A DNA stretch of 5,792 bases from an uncultured Kiritimatiellota bacterium. GTDB lineage: Bacteria; Verrucomicrobiota; Kiritimatiellia; RFP12; UBA1067. The DNA is taken from contig CAKULV010000090.1 of the NCBI GenBank assembly GCA_934667425.1, positions 1-5,792 of the forward strand, written 5' to 3'. This document shows positions 5,519 through 5,792 of this stretch, in pieces (position 1 is the first letter of the stretch; the number at the start of each line of letters is the position of its first letter). The position numbers were made by a program, and so were the translations under genes. The notes under the pieces were generated by a model. That model ran no database searches. It saw only the letters and a list, made by a program, of their open reading frames with translations, and had not been told where the DNA came from.

Positions 5519-5580
5519 AAGAGGGGTGCGCCCTCGCCGTCGTAAAAATGGCCGTGTAGAAGTGTAGAAATGTAGTAGGC
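5477..5580. repeat. Truncated tandem unit 4 (about 104 bp)
   Basis: It contains the core, the hairpin and the octamers GTGTAGAA-GTGTAGAA-ATGTAGTA (5554-5577), ending at GTAGTAGGC. The AT-rich heptamer part found in the long units is absent, and similarity stops at about 5580. This is the right-hand end of the array. Confidence 0.8.
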
Positions 5581-5592
5581 AAGAATCAATGC

Positions 5593-5602
5593 GGGGGGGG
5601 GG
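5593..5602. repeat. G10 homopolymer tract
   Basis: Ten consecutive G residues lie directly before the inverted repeat at 5605. Tracts of this length are prone to slippage and to sequencing error, so the exact count may not be reliable. Confidence 0.85.
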
Positions 5603-5604
5603 AG

Positions 5605-5624
5605 GGACGCGATCCATCGCGTCC
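5605..5624. repeat. Perfect inverted repeat GGACGCGAT/ATCGCGTCC
   Basis: Nine-base arms are separated by CC, so an 8-bp stem with a TCCA loop can form. It is followed on the plus strand by GATTTC, which is not a good U-tract, so I do not call a terminator. A second weaker inverted repeat, GGCGCA/TGCGCC, follows at 5632-5648. Confidence 0.8.
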
Positions 5625-5681
5625 GATTTCTGGCGCAACAAGTGCGCCCCTCCCGCGCAACACACGACAATCCACCACCTT

Positions 5682-5708
5682 TCCACCCCTACCCCCTCCA
5701 CCCCTACC
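5682..5708. repeat. C-rich 12-bp direct repeat
   Basis: TCCACCCCTACC occurs at 5682-5693 and 5697-5708, a 15-bp period. On the minus strand this gives runs GGGG, GGGGG and GGGG within about 20 bases, which could form a G-rich secondary structure. No gene is apparent here. Confidence 0.8.
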
Positions 5709-5720
5709 ATGAGAAGCCCA

Positions 5721-5792
5721 GTTCGTCAAATAGAACGGACACTCTTTGGTAGTTGGTGCTTTCATTGCGTTCGTCAAAAGCTGGACACTTTC
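5721..5792. repeat. Two copies of a GTTCGTCAAA...GGACACT motif at the window edge
   Basis: GTTCGTCAAATAGAACGGACACT starts with GTTCGTCAAA at 5721. A second copy starts at 5769 with GTTCGTCAAA, then AGCT, GGACACT. The copies differ by short indels and are 48 bp apart. They could be remnants of insertion-sequence ends or a paired protein-binding site. The window ends here, so this cannot be settled. Confidence 0.55.

Noticed and set aside
5307..5710. Minus-strand open frames of about 90-110 codons across the repeat array
   Set aside because: Their peptides repeat because the DNA repeats. Several frames are open at once, with no domain and no ribosome binding site, so they are unlikely to be genes.
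5709..5792. Plus-strand frame from an ATG at 5709 that stays open to the window end
   Set aside because: Only 28 codons are visible, no Shine-Dalgarno precedes it, and the internal repeat copies differ by indels that do not keep the frame. It cannot be supported without more sequence.

Overview
The window looks like a GC-rich bacterial chromosome segment. All the genes I can support lie on the minus strand and are read from right to left. In transcription order they are a class II sugar-phosphate aldolase, rhamnulokinase (rhaB), the 16S rRNA uridine methyltransferase RsmE, a secreted SGNH/GDSL hydrolase, a stand-alone biotin-protein ligase (birA) and finally tRNA-Ala(CGC). No marker here fixes the taxon. 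A rhamnulokinase paired with an aldolase carrying a HCHPPH zinc motif, together with short tandem heptamers and palindromic repeats between genes, suggests the Planctomycetes-Verrucomicrobia-Lentisphaerae/Kiritimatiellota group. That is an inference of modest confidence.

Layout. Positions 3-78 hold the tRNA, with its own promoter at about 98-126. Positions 207-4918 form one tight gene string: the aldolase stop and the rhaB start overlap as ATGA, and the later gaps are 31, 15 and 2 nt. The only good promoter seen for this string is an extended -10 element (TGG TATAAT) at 4946-4951, just upstream of the aldolase. It probably makes a polycistronic mRNA joining deoxysugar catabolism to housekeeping functions. 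Rhamnulokinase makes L-rhamnulose 1-phosphate, and the aldolase would split it into dihydroxyacetone phosphate and L-lactaldehyde. The isomerase and a regulator are not in the window.

The right end, about 4980-5792, holds no convincing gene. It is a mosaic of repeats. Six GGTAGNN heptamers abut four identical 42-bp palindrome-containing cores, at starts 5043, 5229, 5411 and 5477. The cores sit in nested units of 186, 182, 66 and about 104 bp that carry further 7- and 8-mer arrays. After these come a G10 tract, a 9-bp-arm hairpin, a C-rich direct repeat and, at the very edge, two copies of a GTTCGTCAAA...GGACACT motif.

The most notable points are the nested repeat array and an 18-bp tandem duplication at 1784-1819. 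That duplication doubles the ribosome binding site and start codon of the hydrolase gene and supplies both lysines of its signal peptide. I found no clear new enzymatic or defence system.
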